Positions 22,974 to 34,588 are shown, counted from the stretch's first letter. The stretch: DNA of 64,000 bases from Dugong dugon (GCA_030035585.1 CM057475.1:81728834-81792833), one strand, 5' to 3'. Numbers and translations are program-made. Notes: generated by a model from the sequence alone, not told the origin.

Positions 22974-23191
22974 CAAAAAAAAAAAAAACAAACACACCAG
23001 TTGCCTTAAAGTCAACCCCAACATATGGTGACCCCACGTGTGCAGACTAGAACCGCCCCATAGGGTTTTCAAGGCTGTGGTCATTTGGAAGCAGATCACC
23101 AGGTCTTTCTTCTTCGGCTCCTCTCGGTGAGTTTGAGCCTTCAACCTTTTGGTAGTTGAGCACTTATCTGTTTGTGCCACCAGGGAATCCG
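22974..23191 (-). repeat. AfroSINE, antisense, with 10-bp TSD
   Basis: Starts with an A-run (the inverted T-rich tail), then 'caccagttgccttaaagtca', 'accgccccatagggttttca', 'ggaagcagatcaccaggtct' and 'ttttggtagttgagcactta', ending 'gtgccaccagggaatcc'. The 10-mer 'ttcttggact' flanks it at 22961-22970 and 23192-23201. Confidence 0.93.
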
Positions 23192-23600
23192 TTCTTGGAC
23201 TCAATCTCTGGACTTCTGTTAGACCACCTGTGCACTGCTAGATGGGTCTCTACCTGGGGGCAAAGCTTCCCCAGAGGTGCTTCCCTTGGTGAGGCTGCTT
23301 AGCTTCTACTTCTCCTTGGCCCTCAGGATCTGGGTCTTGAGACACCTCTTTCATGTGCTCATTCACCTGGTTGGCAGGCTGCTTCCAGCAGCAACTCCAG
23401 CCTAACGGAGTGTTTCCCAGCCTTGGCTACACATCAGAGCTACCTGGGGGACTTTACAAAATGCTGATGCCGAGTTTCGTATGTCATGGGTTTGGGGTAC
23501 ATCCTGGGGGAGTTTTAATGCTCCCCCGGTGGTTCTAGGTTCAGCCAAACCTGCAGCCGATCGCTTTTGCCCTCTCCTCACTCCCAACTTCCAGATGCAC

Positions 23601-23771
23601 AAAACCAAACCAAACCAAACCCGTTACCAACGAGTCAGCACCAACTCACAGAGACCCTATAGGACAGAGCAGAACTGCCCCACACAGTTTCCAAAAAGTG
23701 GCTGGTGGATTTGAAATGCCGACCTTTTGGTTAGCAGCTGAGCTCTTAACCACTGCACCACCAGGGCTCCT
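23601..23771 (-). repeat. AfroSINE (short form), antisense
   Basis: An inverted (CAAAC)n tail at 23602-23620, then 'cccgttaccaacgagtcagc', 'gagaccctataggacagagc', 'aaaaagtggctggtggattt', 'ccttttggttagcagctgag' and the inverted head 'gcaccaccagggctcc'. Possible diverged TSD 'agatgcaca' / 'agacgcgca'. Confidence 0.93.
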
Positions 23772-24789
23772 CAGACGCGCAAGCTTGTTTCTTAATGGGC
23801 AGAGCCCCCTTGTGCTCCACCAGGGAATCCATCTGTTGTGCTGTCCCCTGGCCTTTCGTGGCCACTTCTATTTCCCCTCTATCACACACAGGGCAGAGAG
23901 CTCCCCTCTTAGAAATTTGCATTCCCACGAGAATTATAACCTAGCAACATCTCCTGTTTAGGACCAGCTTCCATGACCTGAAATCACTGAGGCTGAAAGG
24001 GCTGGATGAATAGACGTAGGGTTTGGAAGCCTCTGGTTCCCATCTGCCAGCAGCAGTCCCTCTTGGAATCTTCCAGCATCCCCAAGACTCCAGGGTCTAG
24101 CAGCTCAGAGCAGGCTGGAGGAGTTGGTATGCACGGGTGGGAGATGGGAAGTGACCTTTCCCCCTCTCAACAGCAAGCTTCTCCTGCACTACACACATCC
24201 CCGGAGGGGTCTGCAGGGCCCCTCTGGGAGGCGAGCAGCACCACCGCCTCTCAGGCTTCAGATCTGTATCCCCCTGCAACCAGCATGAGGCAGCTGCTCA
24301 GTATGCAGAATACAAAGCCCTCTGCTTAGGAGCTCTGCAGGGAAGAGAAAAAGGAAAGCAAGCATTCTTGCTTCCACTTACTAGACTCAGGCAGCTGCTG
24401 GAGGGGTCCTGCCAGAGCATTTGGTGGGAACACACAGCCCACCTGTTGAGCTGTTTGAGTCTCAGAGACTTATAGGGGTGGCTCCTTCTGCACCCATTTG
24501 CCTTGTGGCTTTGTGCAAAAGTATAATCTAGCCTCACAGTCCAGTTTGGAGGTAGCACATTGAGTTGCTTATGTTTTCAGCAAATTCCATGTGTTTGAGT
24601 AGAACAGCAAGTGTGGCCCCATCTCTGGAGTCCTCAGAGCAATGCTGTCCTGCAGCATCTGCCCAGCAGAAGGACGCACCTCTGATGTTTCGTGCACCTG
24701 TAGCTTTCCTCTGGAATGTCTGGATTTCTTCCATCCCCAGTAACTGCTAGTTGGGACCCCAGTAGGGACTTAGACTGATCCAGGGGGTG
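23772..24789. other. Unique sequence, nothing identified
   Basis: GC-balanced. No repeat family, exon or RNA gene supported. Confidence 0.5.
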
Positions 24790-25378
24790 TGTTATGGATT
24801 AAATTGTGCCTCCTCCAAAAAAAAAAATTGGTTGAAGTGCTAACCCTGTACCTGTGAATGTGACCTTGTCTGAAAATAGGGTGATTCTTTTATCAAGGAG
24901 CCCTGGTGGCACAGTGGTTAAGAGCTTGGCTGCTAACCAGAAGGTCAAGGGTTTGAACCCCCTAGACACTCTGAGGGAAAAAGATGTGGCAGTCTGCTTC
25001 CGTAAAGTTTTACTAGCTTGGCAACTCTGTGAGGGGCAGTTCTACTGTTCTATAGGGGCGTTACGAGTCGAAATCGACTTGGTAGCACTGGATTTTTGTT
25101 TGGGTCTCTTGTTATCAGTTAAGTTAAACAAGGTCATACGAGAGAAGTGTGGACCCTAATCCCTTCTGAGTGGTGGCTAGTAAAAGGTGAGAACAGACAG
25201 GGAAACAGTCACACACAGGGAAGACAGAGTGTGATGGTACCTCTACAAACCAGAAGCTGAAAGAGACAAGGAGGATCTTCTCCTGGAGCCGACGGAGAGC
25301 ACGGCCCTGCCCACGCCCCCAGAACTGTGAGAATCTACTTGGGTTCTTTAGAGCCACATGTCCTGTGGTACTTTGTAT
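24790..25378 (+). repeat. MaLR-like LTR (MLT1 type) with nested AfroSINE
   Basis: Starts 'tgttatggattaaattgtgc' and continues 'gttgaagtgctaaccctgta', then 'gaatgtgaccttgtctgaaa'. After the SINE come 'ggtcatacgagagaagtgtg', 'accctaatcccttctgagtg', 'ggagccgacggagagcacgg' and 'ccccagaactgtgagaatct', the order of an MLT1-like LTR in sense. The 3' end is eroded. Confidence 0.75.
24897..25102 (+). repeat. AfroSINE nested in LTR
   Basis: 'gagccctggtggcacagtgg', 'ggctgctaaccagaaggtca', 'gcagtctgcttccgtaaagt', 'gttacgagtcgaaatcgact' and a TTTTTGTTTGGG tail. 'cttttatca' before it and 'cttgttatca' after it look like a degraded TSD. Confidence 0.93.
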
Positions 25379-25779
25379 GGCCCTCTTTCTCGCCTACACA
25401 TTTGCCTCAGAAGCAGTGGAGAATGTGAATTTCGGTGTATTTATGAGACCGCAGAGACAGCAGATAGTGTTTGCTCAGAGCTGTCATCTCAGGTCTTGAA
25501 ACGGTGCTCTGTCCCATCACATCGGTTTGGCTCTGGTTTTGAAGACAAGGAGATAAAGACAACAGACCTGTTTTCTCACCCAAGAGCCCAGTTTTCAGCA
25601 CTTTGTGGGCCCCAAGGACTTCTAAAGGGATTCTGGGGGCCCATCATTCCTCTTGAATTCCCTGGGCTAATGGCGGGAAGTTTGTGTAAAAGATCCATTT
25701 GTTAAAACCCCTTCTGCCCAGTGGCTCCTGCTGGACCCGCTGGCTGGGGTCTAACAGACAGTCCATGCATACAGGATGA

Positions 25780-26030
25780 AATAAGAAACTGTTCTGAGAA
25801 AGATGGTTTTCTCTGCATTAATCAATATGTTATTTAGTTATGATGTTAAATTGCCCGTACAACGACCTCGAGGTGTTAAAATATGGTGTGGCTTACGTGT
25901 GCTGGAAACAAACCACACACAGGCCCATAGCACAACATGTCTAAATCAATGGTTCTTGTGATAAATGAAGAGAGGAAAATTAAGCCAATATTTGGGGTTA
26001 TTATCAGTATGTTTTGTGCTGTCAGCCAGG
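25780..26030. promoter_or_regulatory. Candidate conserved non-coding element
   Basis: Repeat-free, AT-rich and word-dense: 'gcattaatcaatatgttatt', 'agttatgatgttaaattgcc', 'ggaaacaaaccacacacagg' and 'tgataaatgaagagaggaaa'. The texture is that of vertebrate conserved non-coding sequence. Inference only. Confidence 0.25.
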
Positions 26031-26399
26031 AGGGAAAAAAGAAGATTTATGCTTCAGGGAGGAGGATCTGAGCCCCATGGTGGCCTCGCAGAAGTCACGG
26101 TCCTGTCCCCCTGTGTCAGATGATTGGGCCTGTGTCAGCCGCTCTGGGGACCACTGGTGCCCGAGGGGAAATCTGCTCACCTCTGAATGCACAGGCACTG
26201 GGGGAGCTGGTCGACCCCTCCAGAGCAAGGCGGCAGCTACTCCACCTCACCGTATGTGTTCCATTGATCCAGACACGTGTCTATAAAGCCCTATATGAAC
26301 TGTTGGTAAACCGTGTCCTGCAAAGCGCCTTGTTTAAGCTGACATCAAAGAAACAACTCGTGTTGGAAGCTAGGGCGACAGTTGACAAGCACTTTGTTA

Positions 26400-26590
26400 C
26401 CCTGATCTTTTCAGGTCCTCTTAGCAGCCCAAGAAAGTGGCAAGAACAGATACCACCATCTTAGAGAGGGGAAACTGAGGCTGGGGTTAGCTTGGAGGTT
26501 CACTCAGGATCTCAGAGAGACAGAGCTACAATCTGCACCTCTTCTACCTCAGTCCCAGATCATGCAGCAGGCGCCTGCATGTTTTTCTGA
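26400..26590 (+). repeat. MIR SINE fragment
   Basis: 'accaccatcttagagagggg', 'aaactgaggctggggttagc', 'cactcaggatctcagagaga' and 'cagagctacaatctgcacct' follow the MIR order. Strongly diverged. Confidence 0.6.
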
Positions 26591-26851
26591 AATCCTGTGA
26601 ATGACCCCAGTGCTTAAACACTCGGGAAGAATTTGAACTAGATTGGGATTCCCCTGAGGACGTGTGCTATTTTGCTCATTTTTTTATGTTTTCCCTTACA
26701 CAAGGCTTAGTCCAAAAATTCTATGCAAATATCCATTTTACGAAAGGCTCAGAACCATGTTAGAAATTGTTTTCCTTGTTTCTTTGCATTGTTTGCCGTG
26801 TCTTCAAGTGCATCATGGAGGTCACTGGAATTGTCTTGTCGCCGAAGGAAG

Positions 26852-27349
26852 TGTCTTAGTCACCAGTGCTGCTCTAACAGAGCACCGCAGTGGATGGCTT
26901 CAACAAAGAGAAATTTATTTTCTTACAGTCTAGTAGGCTAGAAGTCCAAATTCAGGATGTCAGCTCCAGGGGAAGGCTTTCTGTCTCTGTCAGCCTTCTC
27001 AGCAATTTTCCCTTGGTCTGGGAGCATCTCAGCGCAGGAACCCTGGGTCCAAAGGACGTGCTCTGCTCCCGGCACTGCTTTCTTGGTGGCATGAAGTCCC
27101 CAATTCTCTGCTTGCTTCCCTTTCCTTTCATCTTCTGTAAGATAAAAGGTGGTGCAGGCCACACCCCAGGGCAACTCCCTGTACATTGGATCAGGGATCT
27201 GACCTTACTAAGGGTGTTACAATCCCACCCTAATCCTCTTTAACATAAAATTACAATCACAAAATGGAAGACAACCTCACAATACTGGGAATCATGGCCC
27301 AGGCAAATTGATACACACGTTTTTGGGGAACATAATTCAATCTATGATA
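26852..27349 (-). repeat. MaLR-like LTR, antisense
   Basis: 'tgtcttagtcaccagtgctg', 'ttcaacaaagagaaatttat', 'gtcagctccaggggaaggct', 'gtccaaaggacgtgctctgc' and 'aattcaatctatgata'. It has a deletion relative to 15950-16470 around 27120-27240. The TSD is not convincing. Confidence 0.85.
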
Positions 27350-27544
27350 GCGAGGAAGAAAGGGTGTTGTCCCTTTAGGAAAGTCTCCCTCCCATTCTCT
27401 ACCCCCATTGCTGGATGGGAAGGGCTCCCTGGCTGATAAACACTTGAAACCAGGAAAATGCAATTCCAGGTGTTGGAGAGAAGGTGGCTCCACAGGATGT
27501 CTTATCGTTTGCTGTAATCACTTTGCAAAACAGTTTAACTTCGT

Positions 27545-28180
27545 CCCCTAATGTCTCCTAACGTTGGACACTCATAAGTTCTACTCCACAGACGTTCCAC
27601 TGCAGACACGTCCCCAAGAGGAAGCTTTGCGTGTGAACAACAGGAGACACACATGAGTATGTTCTTAGCAGCACTGTTCACAGTGCAAACACCTAGAAAT
27701 CTGCCAAGTGCCCATCGGTAGTAAACTGGATGGACCAACTGTGGAGTAGGCACACAGCAAAATACTATACAGTAGTCAAAATGAATAAGTGCAATGACAT
27801 CAACAAGCCAATATGGCTTAATATTAGCAATATAATAACAAATGAAGAATTAAATCCCAATAAGTTATTGTTGTTAGGTGCTATCAAGTTGATTCTGACT
27901 CTTAGTAACCCCACATGGCAGAGTAGTACTGCCCCATAGGGTTTCCTAGGCTGTAATATTTAGGGGAGCAGATCACAGGGTCTTTCTCCCTAAGAACTGC
28001 TGGGTGAGTTCATACCACTGACCTTTTGGTTAGCAGTTGAGTGCTTAACCGTTGCGCCACCAGGTTACCCAAAAGGTGATGTGGAGGAAAATACCATTTT
28101 ATAAAATTGAAAATAATAAAAATAAAACATATCATTTTAGGAGAATATATAAAATCCATAAATGGGCAGACAAAACAATG
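27545..28180 (+). repeat. Old L1 ORF2 3' end, sense, split by AfroSINE
   Basis: 'gtatgttcttagcagcactg', 'ttcacagtgcaaacacctag', 'ccaagtgcccatcggtagta', 'aaatactatacagtagtcaa' and 'aatatggcttaatattagca' are the standard L1 ORF2 C-terminal/3' UTR order in sense. The fragment resumes after the SINE at 28071 with 'gtgatgtggaggaaaatacc'. Confidence 0.7.
27864..28070 (-). repeat. AfroSINE, antisense
   Basis: Inverted tail 'attgttgttaggtgctatca', then 'gactcttagtaaccccacat', 'actgccccatagggtttcct', 'gaccttttggttagcagttg' and inverted head 'gttgcgccaccaggttaccc'. The GTTGTTAGGTGCT end is shared with the RTE LINE end at 29673. Confidence 0.92.
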
Positions 28181-28489
28181 ATAAACAGAGCTCGTTGTTG
28201 GTTTGTTTCTGCTTCTTTTTGCCCCGTTTCTCACTGGTCAAAGTTCACTCTATGGGCTGTTAACCCCCATGCCCATCTGCATTCTCAGACCCCCAGGCAG
28301 CTGCTGTGGGAGCCAAGGGCCCGTGCCCTGGGCATGACACCTCATGTGGGTCTGGTTAGTGGGGAGAGCCAAACTCTGGATACTTTGAGTTGGATCCTGC
28401 TTGAATACAGGAACTTCTGTGATTCCTACCACACAGAAGGCTGAGTGAATATGGGGTGAGGGGGCACGTATTTGGATTCAATATAGGAA
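28181..28489. other. Unique sequence, nothing identified
   Basis: No repeat or gene recognised in about 300 bases. Confidence 0.5.
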
Positions 28490-28612
28490 CCAGGTGGTTG
28501 ACTAACTTTCCTAACTCCACACAACTGGTAAGTGGCAGAGCTAGGATTTGAACTCAGGCAGTCTGGCTCAAGAGTCTATGGCCCTAACCACTATACTATT
28601 TTGCCTCTGGGA
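28490..28612 (+). repeat. MIR SINE 3' half
   Basis: 'cacacaactggtaagtggca', 'gagctaggatttgaactcag', 'gcagtctggctcaagagtct' and 'ctaaccactatactattttg' match the MIR core and tail closely. Confidence 0.85.
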
Positions 28613-29480
28613 CTAGGTAGAGGTCTCATTCCCTGCTCAGGGTAAGAGTAGATGACTCGGTCTGGGGAAGTCTAATCGTGGAACCAGTGAGGAGCCAAGG
28701 CCCCACTGAGGAAGACTGATAGCCCTTTATCCTCATCCTTGGGCCTGAACAGACGGCACACGGTTGTTACCTGTTGGTGTACTTTTTGGTTTGGTTTGGT
28801 TTTACTTTGTTTTCCTAGTACTTGATGCGTGCCTTTTCCGCAATCACAGAGCTGCTCTGCAATAATCAGTGTGTCTGTGTTCCGCAGTAGACCAGGTGCC
28901 ATGGCATCATTTTGTGTGCACGGCTGTGAGCGCAGAGGCAAATAGAGAATGAATGGATGAGTTTCTGGATGAGAGTTTGGGTAGCTATCTGGAGCAGCAG
29001 ATAGCAGACCACAGGGACAGTTCCAGGGTTGAGGACTGCACAGCCGGGGAGGCTCGCCCACCAGCTGCATGATATGAGGTTTTCAGGCTCTGTGACATCC
29101 AGATTAAACCAGGAGAACCACAAACTGGCACTTCTATTCCTGTAACATTGCAGACTAGAAATTCTGAACAGCCTTCCCTCTTCAATGTGACTAAACATGC
29201 TGAATAAAATATAAATAAGCAAATGTTTACATAAACATCACTGAATTGGCAAGGAAGAAGAGAAAATCCTCAGAGACAAACACCCAGGGAAAGCAGAAAA
29301 CCAGAGAAATGAGTGAGCTCTGATGCCCCAGCAGTCCTCATGACAATTGCCAACTCTGGTGATCTTGGGCACAAGGGACAGGAGACAAAACCCAGGACCC
29401 ACCCAGAGGAGGAATTTGATAACAGCCTCTTCAGAAAGCCAGGAACTGAAAGGAGTATGCTTTCAGTAAGAAATGAAACA
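28613..29480. other. Unique sequence, nothing identified
   Basis: A short (GGTTT)-like run at about 28788-28802 resembles an AfroSINE tail without a body. Otherwise no repeat or gene is seen. Confidence 0.4.
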
Positions 29481-29668
29481 GGGAGTCCTGGTGGTGCAAT
29501 GGTTAAGCACTTGGCTGCTAACCAAAAGGTCAGTGGTTCTAACCCACCAGCGACTCCTTAGAAGAAAAGACCTGGTGATTTGCAGCCTAGGAAACCCTAT
29601 GGGATAGTTCATCTCTGTTCTATAGGGTCGCTATGAGTCAGAATCAACTGGATGGCACACAAAAGCAA
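29481..29668 (+). repeat. AfroSINE abutting the RTE LINE
   Basis: 'gggagtcctggtggtgcaat', 'ggctgctaaccaaaaggtca', 'gaaaagacctggtgatttgc', 'gtcgctatgagtcagaatca' and end 'actggatggcacacaaaagc'. It ends head-to-tail against the 3' end of the antisense RTE element. Confidence 0.93.
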
Positions 29669-31110
29669 TGTTGTTGTTAGGTGCTGTTGAGTTGGTTCCA
29701 ACTCATAACAACCCTATGTGCAACAAAAGGAAACACTGCCAAGTCTTATGTCATCCTTACAATGGTTGCTGTATTTGAGCTCATTGCAGCCACTGTGTCC
29801 GTCCATCTCGTTGAGGGTCTTCCTCTTTTTTACTGACCCGTCTACCTTACCAAGCATGATGTCCTTCTCCAGGAACTGATCCCTCTTGATAACATGTCCA
29901 AAGTGCATAAAACGAAATCTGGCCATCCTTACTTCCAAGGACACTCTGGCTGTATTCCTTCCAAGACAGACTGATTCGTTTTTCTGGCAGTCCATGGTAT
30001 CTTCAATATTCTCCACCAACACTACAATTCAACAGCATCGGTTCTTCTCAGTCTTCCTCATTCATTGTCCAGCTTTCGCATGCGTATGAGATGACTGAAA
30101 ATATTATGGCTTGGGGCAGGCGCCCCTTAGTCCTCAGAGTGACAGCTTTGCTTTTCAACAGCACTCTTTGAGTTGTGCTTTGCAGTAGATGTTTTTTTTA
30201 ATTTAGTCTTTTCTTGTACTTTAAGTGAAAGTTTACAGTTCAAGTTAGTTTCTCATACAAAAATTTATACACACATTGTTATATGACCCTAGCTGCTCTC
30301 CCTATAATGTGACAGCACAATTCTCCTTTCTACCCCAAAATTCTGGTGTCCGTTCAACCAGTTCCTGTCCCTTTTTGCCTTCTCATCTCACCTCCTGACA
30401 GGAGCTGCCCATTTAATCTCATGTATCTACTTGAACTAAAAAGTACTCTCTTCACAAGTATCATTTTAAGACTTATAGTCCAGTCTAATCTTTGTCTGAA
30501 GAGTTGGCTTCAGGAATGGTTTCACTTCTGGCCTAACAGAGTGTCTGGGGGCCATGTCTTTTGGAGTCCCTCCACTCTCAGTCAGACCATTAAGTCTGGT
30601 CTTTTTACTAGAATTTGAGTTCTGCACCCCACTTTTCTCCTGCTCCATCAGGGACTCTCTGTTGTGTTCCCTGTCAGGGTGGTCATTGGTGGTAGCCCGG
30701 CGCCCTCTAGTTCTTCTGGTCTCAGGCTGATGGAATCTCTGGTTTATGTGGCCCTTTCTGTCTCTTGGGCTGATATTTTCCTAGTATCTTTGGTGTTCTT
30801 CATTCTCCTTTGCTCCAGGTGGGTTGGGACCAACTGATGCATCTTAGATGGCCACTTGCTAGCTATTAAGTCCCCAGACACCACTCACCAAAATGAGATA
30901 CAGAATATTTTCTTAATAAACTTCGATTTGATTTGATTTGATCTGATCAATGCAATATGCCACTTGATTTCTTGACTGCTGCTTTCTTGGGAGTTGATTG
31001 TGGATCCAGGTAAAACAAAATCCTTGACAACTTCAGTATTTTCTCCATTTATCATGATGTTGTTTATTGGTCCAATTGTGAGGATTCTTGTTGATATATA
31101 ATCCATACTG
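29669..31110 (-). pseudogene. RTE/BovB-type LINE, reverse-transcriptase 3' part, antisense, split
   Basis: Translated on the minus strand, 29714-30022 contains 'FMHFGHVIKRDQFLEKDIM' followed by 'LGKVDGSVKKRKTLNEMDG', which fits the C-terminal GH-x-x-RRD-x-LEK-x-IMLGK pattern of RTE/BovB polyproteins. Minus-strand 30930-31110 contains 'NIMINGENTEVVKDFVLPGS' and 'EIKWHIAL', matching the (I/V)NGE...V-x-x-F-x-x-LGS...EIK segment upstream of it. Minus-strand 30040-30130 reads 'VISYACESWTMNEED', the FPVVMYGCESWT region. An L1 3' end (30196-30930) separates the two parts. The element is 5'-truncated, has stops and cannot act alone. Its 3' terminus (29669-29790) matches the tail of the tRNA-Gly-headed SINEs. 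Probably the afrotherian RTE lineage; the family name needs a library search. Confidence 0.85.
30196..30930 (-). repeat. L1 3' UTR fragment, antisense, inside RTE
   Basis: Starts with a T-run and 'cttgtactttaagtgaaagt' (inverted L1 end). It continues 'atacaaaaatttatacacac', 'gtttttactagaatttgagt'-like sequence, 'catcagggactctctgttgt', 'gatgcatcttagatggccac' and 'caccactcaccaaaatgaga', colinear with the inverse of 49920-50200 and with 51148-51795. A 5'-truncated L1 insertion. Confidence 0.85.
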
Positions 31111-32048
31111 AACAACAACAATAAAAATAAGAAATTAAATAGAAACAAAAAGAAAAGCATCCCTTGTTACAGAAGGACCAAAAGAAACCTACCCTGGGTG
31201 GAATCTCCTCTGAAAATTAGCAACTATCATATTACTTGCACATAAGTTGCTGATCTAAATTTACACCACATAGATAGTTCCAATACCTCAAATTAAGAAT
31301 TTATTTAAAAGTAGTCAAGGTTAATGGTGTCCCCAAGTGCCTGACAACAACAGAAATAAATTATATGGACACCTTCAACCCAGGCCTTTGAGAATTCTCA
31401 TAGAGAAAGTTCCATCAGGCATGAGCTTATACAAAATAAAATGCATTAAGATAAAAACTACAAACCACATGAGGAAAGAAAATACCAGGAGTAACAGCTA
31501 CCAAGTACAAAAGGCAAGAGAATTGGATTTGCAATGCTTGCAGATTCTGGAGTTATCCAAAAAAGAATATAAACTTAACATATTTAACATGTTTTATATA
31601 TTTAAAGTAGTAATAATAATGGAGAGTTTCAAATCTATGAATAAATAATTTTACCAATACAAAAATGACTGGGTATATTTGAAAAATAACTAAATACAAC
31701 AAGTGATTAAAATGATATCAGAAACTCAGTAGATAAGTTAAATAGTAAAAAGGAAACAGCTGAAGAGAAATTTCATGAACTCATAGATCTCCAGAAATTG
31801 CCTAGAATGTACACAGGGGACAAAGAAATGGAAAGTATGGAAAGAGGTAAAGAGACAGAGAGAGCAGAGTGAGAAATTCTAACATATATCTAATCAGAGA
31901 TCCAGAAGGAAATTGAAAGAATGACAAACAATCAACATTTGTGGAAATAATAGCTAATAGTTTCTCCACCGTATTTAAAGACATCAGTGTCTTGGGACGA
32001 AGTCATGGGATTAACAAGTGTTTTCAAATCAGGATAACTTTAAAAAAA
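31111..32048 (+). repeat. Possible old L1M 5'/ORF1-region fragment
   Basis: From about 31740 the order 'aaagaaatggaaagtatgga', 'taacatatatctaatcagag', 'atccagaaggaaattgaaag' and 'aatagctaatagtttctcca' resembles the ORF1 region of old L1M elements in sense. 31111-31330 is unassigned AT-rich sequence. Confidence 0.5.
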
Positions 32049-33443
32049 AGGCAAGGCCAAGATGGTGGAGTAGTCAGATGTTTCCGGGGGTCCCTCTTAC
32101 AACAAAGACCGGAAAAAACAAGTGAATCGATTATGTATGACAATCTAGGAGCCCTGAACATCAAAGGCAAAGTTCGGACTGAGTGGCAAAATGAGGGAGA
32201 GATGGTTCAGAAGCAACAAGGAGTTGCCAGACATAATATGGCAGGAGACAACACGCTGCGGGCAAGATATGCTCGTGTTTGCGATGAGGCAGGCAGTGGC
32301 ATTCAGGATGAGTATTCCACGTCAGGAGAGACCCAGCAGCAGAGAGTCTGCTCAGGCCTCCAGAGCCAGTGAAAAGTGGTGCTCAATTGGCAAAAGGTAA
32401 GTACATGCATTTAACTTACTGCACAGATCAAAAAACACACTATTTGGGAAGAACCTCTCTTCCATTTACCTGCTCCCTCCCTGTTCTGCACCAGGTTCCG
32501 GGCCAGCTTCAGTGATTGCTGCATCCTCTGGGCTGGAAGTAGGACCCCTCATGTGCCCTGAGACATTCTCTTGGCTTTATGAGTGAACAAATTAACAAAC
32601 AGGAAAAAATAATCTGCCAGCTCCCCTAAGCCAGGAACTCAGGGCAAGCACAGCTCCTTTGCATAGGCACAGGCATAAGGGGTCCATGGACTTTGAATGC
32701 CTTTCACCCCTGCATAGATCTGTGTAGGCCTATTTCAACAGCATAGGCTCTCATTAGCACAGTACAACAGGGTATATCCTGGAACTCTAACTTCAACTGT
32801 TTCATCTGTGAAGTGGCAGGTTCTTGACATTTGACATTGATCTGACCATTAAGCAGTGTCTTCACCTATCCACATCAGGGACCTGAGGACTGGTGGCTCC
32901 ACCCATGTCACCTAGCCACCTGTGAGAGGTGCCCATGAATAAGAGGTACCCTCCAGTCCTTAGAGCCAACAGCATTAGCTGCTCATAGTCCAGCTGCAAA
33001 ACCCACCCACCTATGCGCTCTAGGGAACAGGGACATAGCTTCCTCCTGGACACTTGGGGCTGGTCGTCAGCCCCCTGCCTTGCTCAGAGTGTGTCCCCTG
33101 CTGCAGCCAGATGCCTGTGCCTACACCAATCATCCTTGACTGTCTAGGACTGTAAGTGAGAGCCTACACTACACACTTGGTGGCCATCTACCTGGGCACA
33201 TAAGCTGAATCCATACAGGAGGAGTAGGTGGACTCCTGAGCTTACATACCTAGTAACAGATCTAACCACCTGGTGACAGGACATTAGAGCCTCCAAAATG
33301 CCAATAATCAAACTATCTCATACAGGCAGCCTATTTGGCCATAGCAAAACAAAATATGAAGCCAAGATACAGTAAGCAAACATAAAATAAATAAATATAA
33401 TAACTTATTGATGACTCGGAGACAACAGTCAATATCAAATCAC

Positions 33444-34405
33444 ATGAAGAAGCAATCCAAGATGGCTTCATCAAGCTCCCAAAATAAAGAATCTAGAAAT
33501 TTTCTAGAGGAGGAAAATTTCTTGGAATTACTAGAGGCAGAATACAAGAGGTTAATATACAGAACTGTTTAAGAAATTAGGAAGGAAATCAAGCAAAATG
33601 CCGAACACGCAATAGATGAAATTAAAAAGATTAGAGAAGAGCATAATGACAAATTTAACAGGCTGCAAGAATCCATAGAGAGACAGCAACCAGAAATCCA
33701 GAAGATTAACAATAAAATTTCAGAATTAGACAACTCAATAGAAAGTCATAGGAGCAGAATTGAGGCAATGGAAGTCAGAATTAGTGAGACGGAAGATAAA
33801 GCACTTGACATAAACTTATTTGAGGAAAAATCAGATAAAAGGATAAAAAAATGAAGAAAAACTAAGAATTATGTGGGACTCTATCAAGAGGAATAACCTA
33901 TGAGTGATTGGAATACCAGAACAGGAGGGGATAACAGAAAATACAAAGAGAATTGTTGAAGATTTGTTGGCAGAAACATTCCCTGATATCGTGAAAGATA
34001 AGAAGATATCTATTCAAGATGCTCATTGAACCCCACATAAGGTAGAGCCCAAAAGAAATTCACGTAGACATATTATAATCAAACTTGCCAAAACCAAAGA
34101 TAAAGAGAGAATTTTAAGAGTGGCTAGGGATAAACGAAAAGTCATCTACAAAGGAGAGTCAATAAGAATAATCTAGGACTACTCAGCAGAAACCATGCAG
34201 GCAAGAAGGCAATGGTATGACATATATAAAGCCTTGAAGGAAAAAAACTGCCAGCCAAGAATTATGTATCCAGCAAAACTGTCTCTCAGATATGATGGCT
34301 AAATTAGGGTATTTCCAGATAAAAAGAAGTTTAGGGAATTTACAAATACCAAACCAAAATTATAAGAAATACTAAAGAGAGTCCTCTGGTTAGAAAGTCA
34401 GTAAC
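33444..34405 (+). pseudogene. L1 ORF1 relic (old copy)
   Basis: Colinear with the intact ORF1 at 44328-45377. It starts at ATG 33444, runs through a lysine/glutamate-rich coiled-coil region ('aagattaacaataaaatttc' near 33702), the RNA-binding segment ('gtgattggaataccagaaca' near 33904) and the C-terminal domain ('actactcagcagaaaccatg' near 34178, 'ccagcaaaactgtctctcag' near 34270). In-frame stops (for example TGA at about 33853, 33901 and 34027) and TAG/TAA later make it non-coding. In a functional L1 this product is the trimeric RNA-binding chaperone of the L1 particle. Confidence 0.85.
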
Positions 34406-34588
34406 ATCAGATAACAACCCAAGTCTAGAACACAGGACAGAGCAACCAGATATCAACCCAGATACGGAAGTCACAAAAGTAAATGAAAGCTAAAACACTG
34501 AAAATAGGGAAACAGATGTCAATATGTAAAGGATGACACATTAAAACAAAAAAGAGGGACTTTAATAATGTAGACATAGATTTTTCAT

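Noticed and set aside
31330..32048. Left half of an L1M continuing beyond the old L1 at 39306
   Set aside because: I could not find the matching continuation after 39305, so I do not claim that the old L1 is nested in it.
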